From Deltaproteobacteria bacterium (GTDB lineage Bacteria; Desulfobacterota; DSM-4660; Desulfatiglandales; Desulfatiglandaceae): a stretch of DNA of 6,041 nt. Position 1 is the stretch's first letter. Every line of letters begins with the position of its first letter. The notes below the pieces were generated by a model. The model was not told where the DNA came from and searched no databases. It saw only the letters and a program-made list of their open reading frames with translations. The stretch spans positions 1 through 6,041 of the forward strand of contig QMLZ01000190.1 of assembly GCA_003646995.1 (NCBI GenBank), written 5' to 3'. A program made the translations under genes and the position numbers. Of this stretch, positions 5,455 through 6,041 are shown one piece after another.

Positions 5455-6041
5455 ATGAAGATTTTTCCTGATTGTATCCCATGTATTTTACAAGTCTCCG
5501 TTTCCGCCATACGTCGAGTCACCGAAGACCTTGACCAACAGAAAGGGGTGTTGAAAGAAGTTCTAAAAATACCTCCCCTCAAGGGAGAGCAATGGGATGT
5601 TACCAGTGCTGAGGTTGTTGAAAGGGTCTTTGAAATCATCTCTACACACTCAGGAAACAAAGATCCTTACAGGGCTGACAAGAAGCGCCTCAACGAGAGC
5701 CTATTAGAGATCTATCAAGAGTTCAGAGATCTCGTACATTCTTCAGACGACCCCTGCTTGACTGCGGTGAAGCTATCTATTTTGGGAAATTCTATGGATG
5801 CCATGGTGCACGATAATCCTGTAGAATTAGTCCAGCTGTTGCAGCAAAAGGCGAGGAACATGTCGTTACCACAAGACACCTATGCCGAACTCGAAAAGAC
5901 CTTGAAGTCAGCCAAGATAGCTATAGTTTTCGGTGACAACGCTGGAGAGATAGTTCTTGATAAACTATTCATTGAAACATTAAGAGAAAGATACTCCATA
6001 CATTTTATTTATGTGGTGAGAAACGAACCTACCCTCACAGA
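5455..6041 (+). CDS. DUF89-family protein (ARMT1-like metal-dependent phosphatase family), partial
   Basis: The frame starts at ATG 5455, with AAGG (5442-5445) nine bases upstream, and runs off the window after 195 full codons. The N-terminus has D6-C7-I-P-C10, the CxxC motif of bacterial and archaeal DUF89 proteins, and DPY (residues 70-72) followed by KKRLNESLLEIY is also characteristic. Residues 158-169 read VFGDNAGEIVLD, the DN-containing metal site of the family, followed by YVVRNEPTL. DUF89 proteins include metal-dependent phosphatases implicated in metabolite damage control; the substrate here is unknown. The C-terminal third is not in the window. If the terminal repeat closes a circle, the protein ends at about 198 residues (TAA at 131-133) and lacks the later catalytic region, so it would probably be inactive. 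If the gene continues in another branch of the assembly it may be intact. It is likely the last gene of the operon. Confidence 0.85.
   Translation, partial: MKIFPDCIPCILQVSVSAIRRVTEDLDQQKGVLKEVLKIPPLKGEQWDVTSAEVVERVFEIISTHSGNKDPYRADKKRLNESLLEIYQEFRDLVHSSDDPCLTAVKLSILGNSMDAMVHDNPVELVQLLQQKARNMSLPQDTYAELEKTLKSAKIAIVFGDNAGEIVLDKLFIETLRERYSIHFIYVVRNEPTLT
5919..6041. repeat. Terminal direct repeat, right copy (123 bp)
   Basis: This copy is identical to bases 1-123. Here it sits inside the DUF89 gene, from just before the GDNAGE motif to the VVRNEPTL segment. Joining the two copies gives a circle of 5,918 bases in which all the genes point the same way. Confidence 0.97.

Noticed and set aside
1..6041. 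Plasmid or phage genome, because the ends overlap
   Set aside because: There is no replication initiator, relaxase, integrase, structural or partition gene. All recognisable genes are metabolic, so a self-replicating element is not supported.

Overview
The window is 6,041 bases long and its protein-coding genes all lie on the + strand. It looks like a fragment from a strict anaerobe, most likely a sulfate-reducing or syntrophic member of the Desulfobacterota. That placement is inferred from the gene content: an aldehyde:ferredoxin oxidoreductase (AOR) family tungsten/molybdenum enzyme, an HdrD-like iron-sulfur protein, a winged-helix ferredoxin and a probable selenoprotein. It is not inferred from any marker gene. 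No rRNA, tRNA, CRISPR array, transposase or replication gene is visible.

Layout: (1) 1-133 is the 3' part of a reading frame that ends at a TAA; its first 123 bases are identical to the last 123 bases of the window. (2) A short leader (134-198) carries a palindrome and a good ribosome binding site. (3) 199-1287 encodes a winged-helix protein with two [4Fe-4S] ferredoxin motifs and a further cysteine-rich region. (4) 1360-1854 encodes a C-GCAxxG-C-C family protein whose first signature cysteine is encoded by an in-frame TGA at 1429-1431, probably selenocysteine. A standard gene caller would keep only the part from 1453. (5) 1959-2987 encodes an HdrD/CCG-type iron-sulfur protein. (6) 2993-4894 encodes an AOR-family oxidoreductase, five bases after the previous stop. 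(7) 4978-5421 encodes a PaaI-type hotdog thioesterase. (8) 5455-6041 encodes a DUF89-family protein that runs off the window. All intergenic gaps are about 100 bases or less.

The genes read as one redox operon. The AOR-like protein is the probable catalyst, on an aldehyde, carboxylate or possibly acyl-CoA-related substrate. The HdrD-like protein and the ferredoxin are plausible electron carriers, and the thioesterase hints at CoA-thioester chemistry. The selenoprotein and the DUF89 protein (a family that includes metabolite-repair phosphatases) have unclear roles. The substrate cannot be read from the sequence.

The exact 123-base repeat at the two ends means the window can be closed into a 5,918-base circle. 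This could be a real circle, a tandem duplication or an assembly loop. On closure, the DUF89 frame continues for only a few codons past the repeat and stops at 131-133, giving about 198 residues, well short of the family's usual length.
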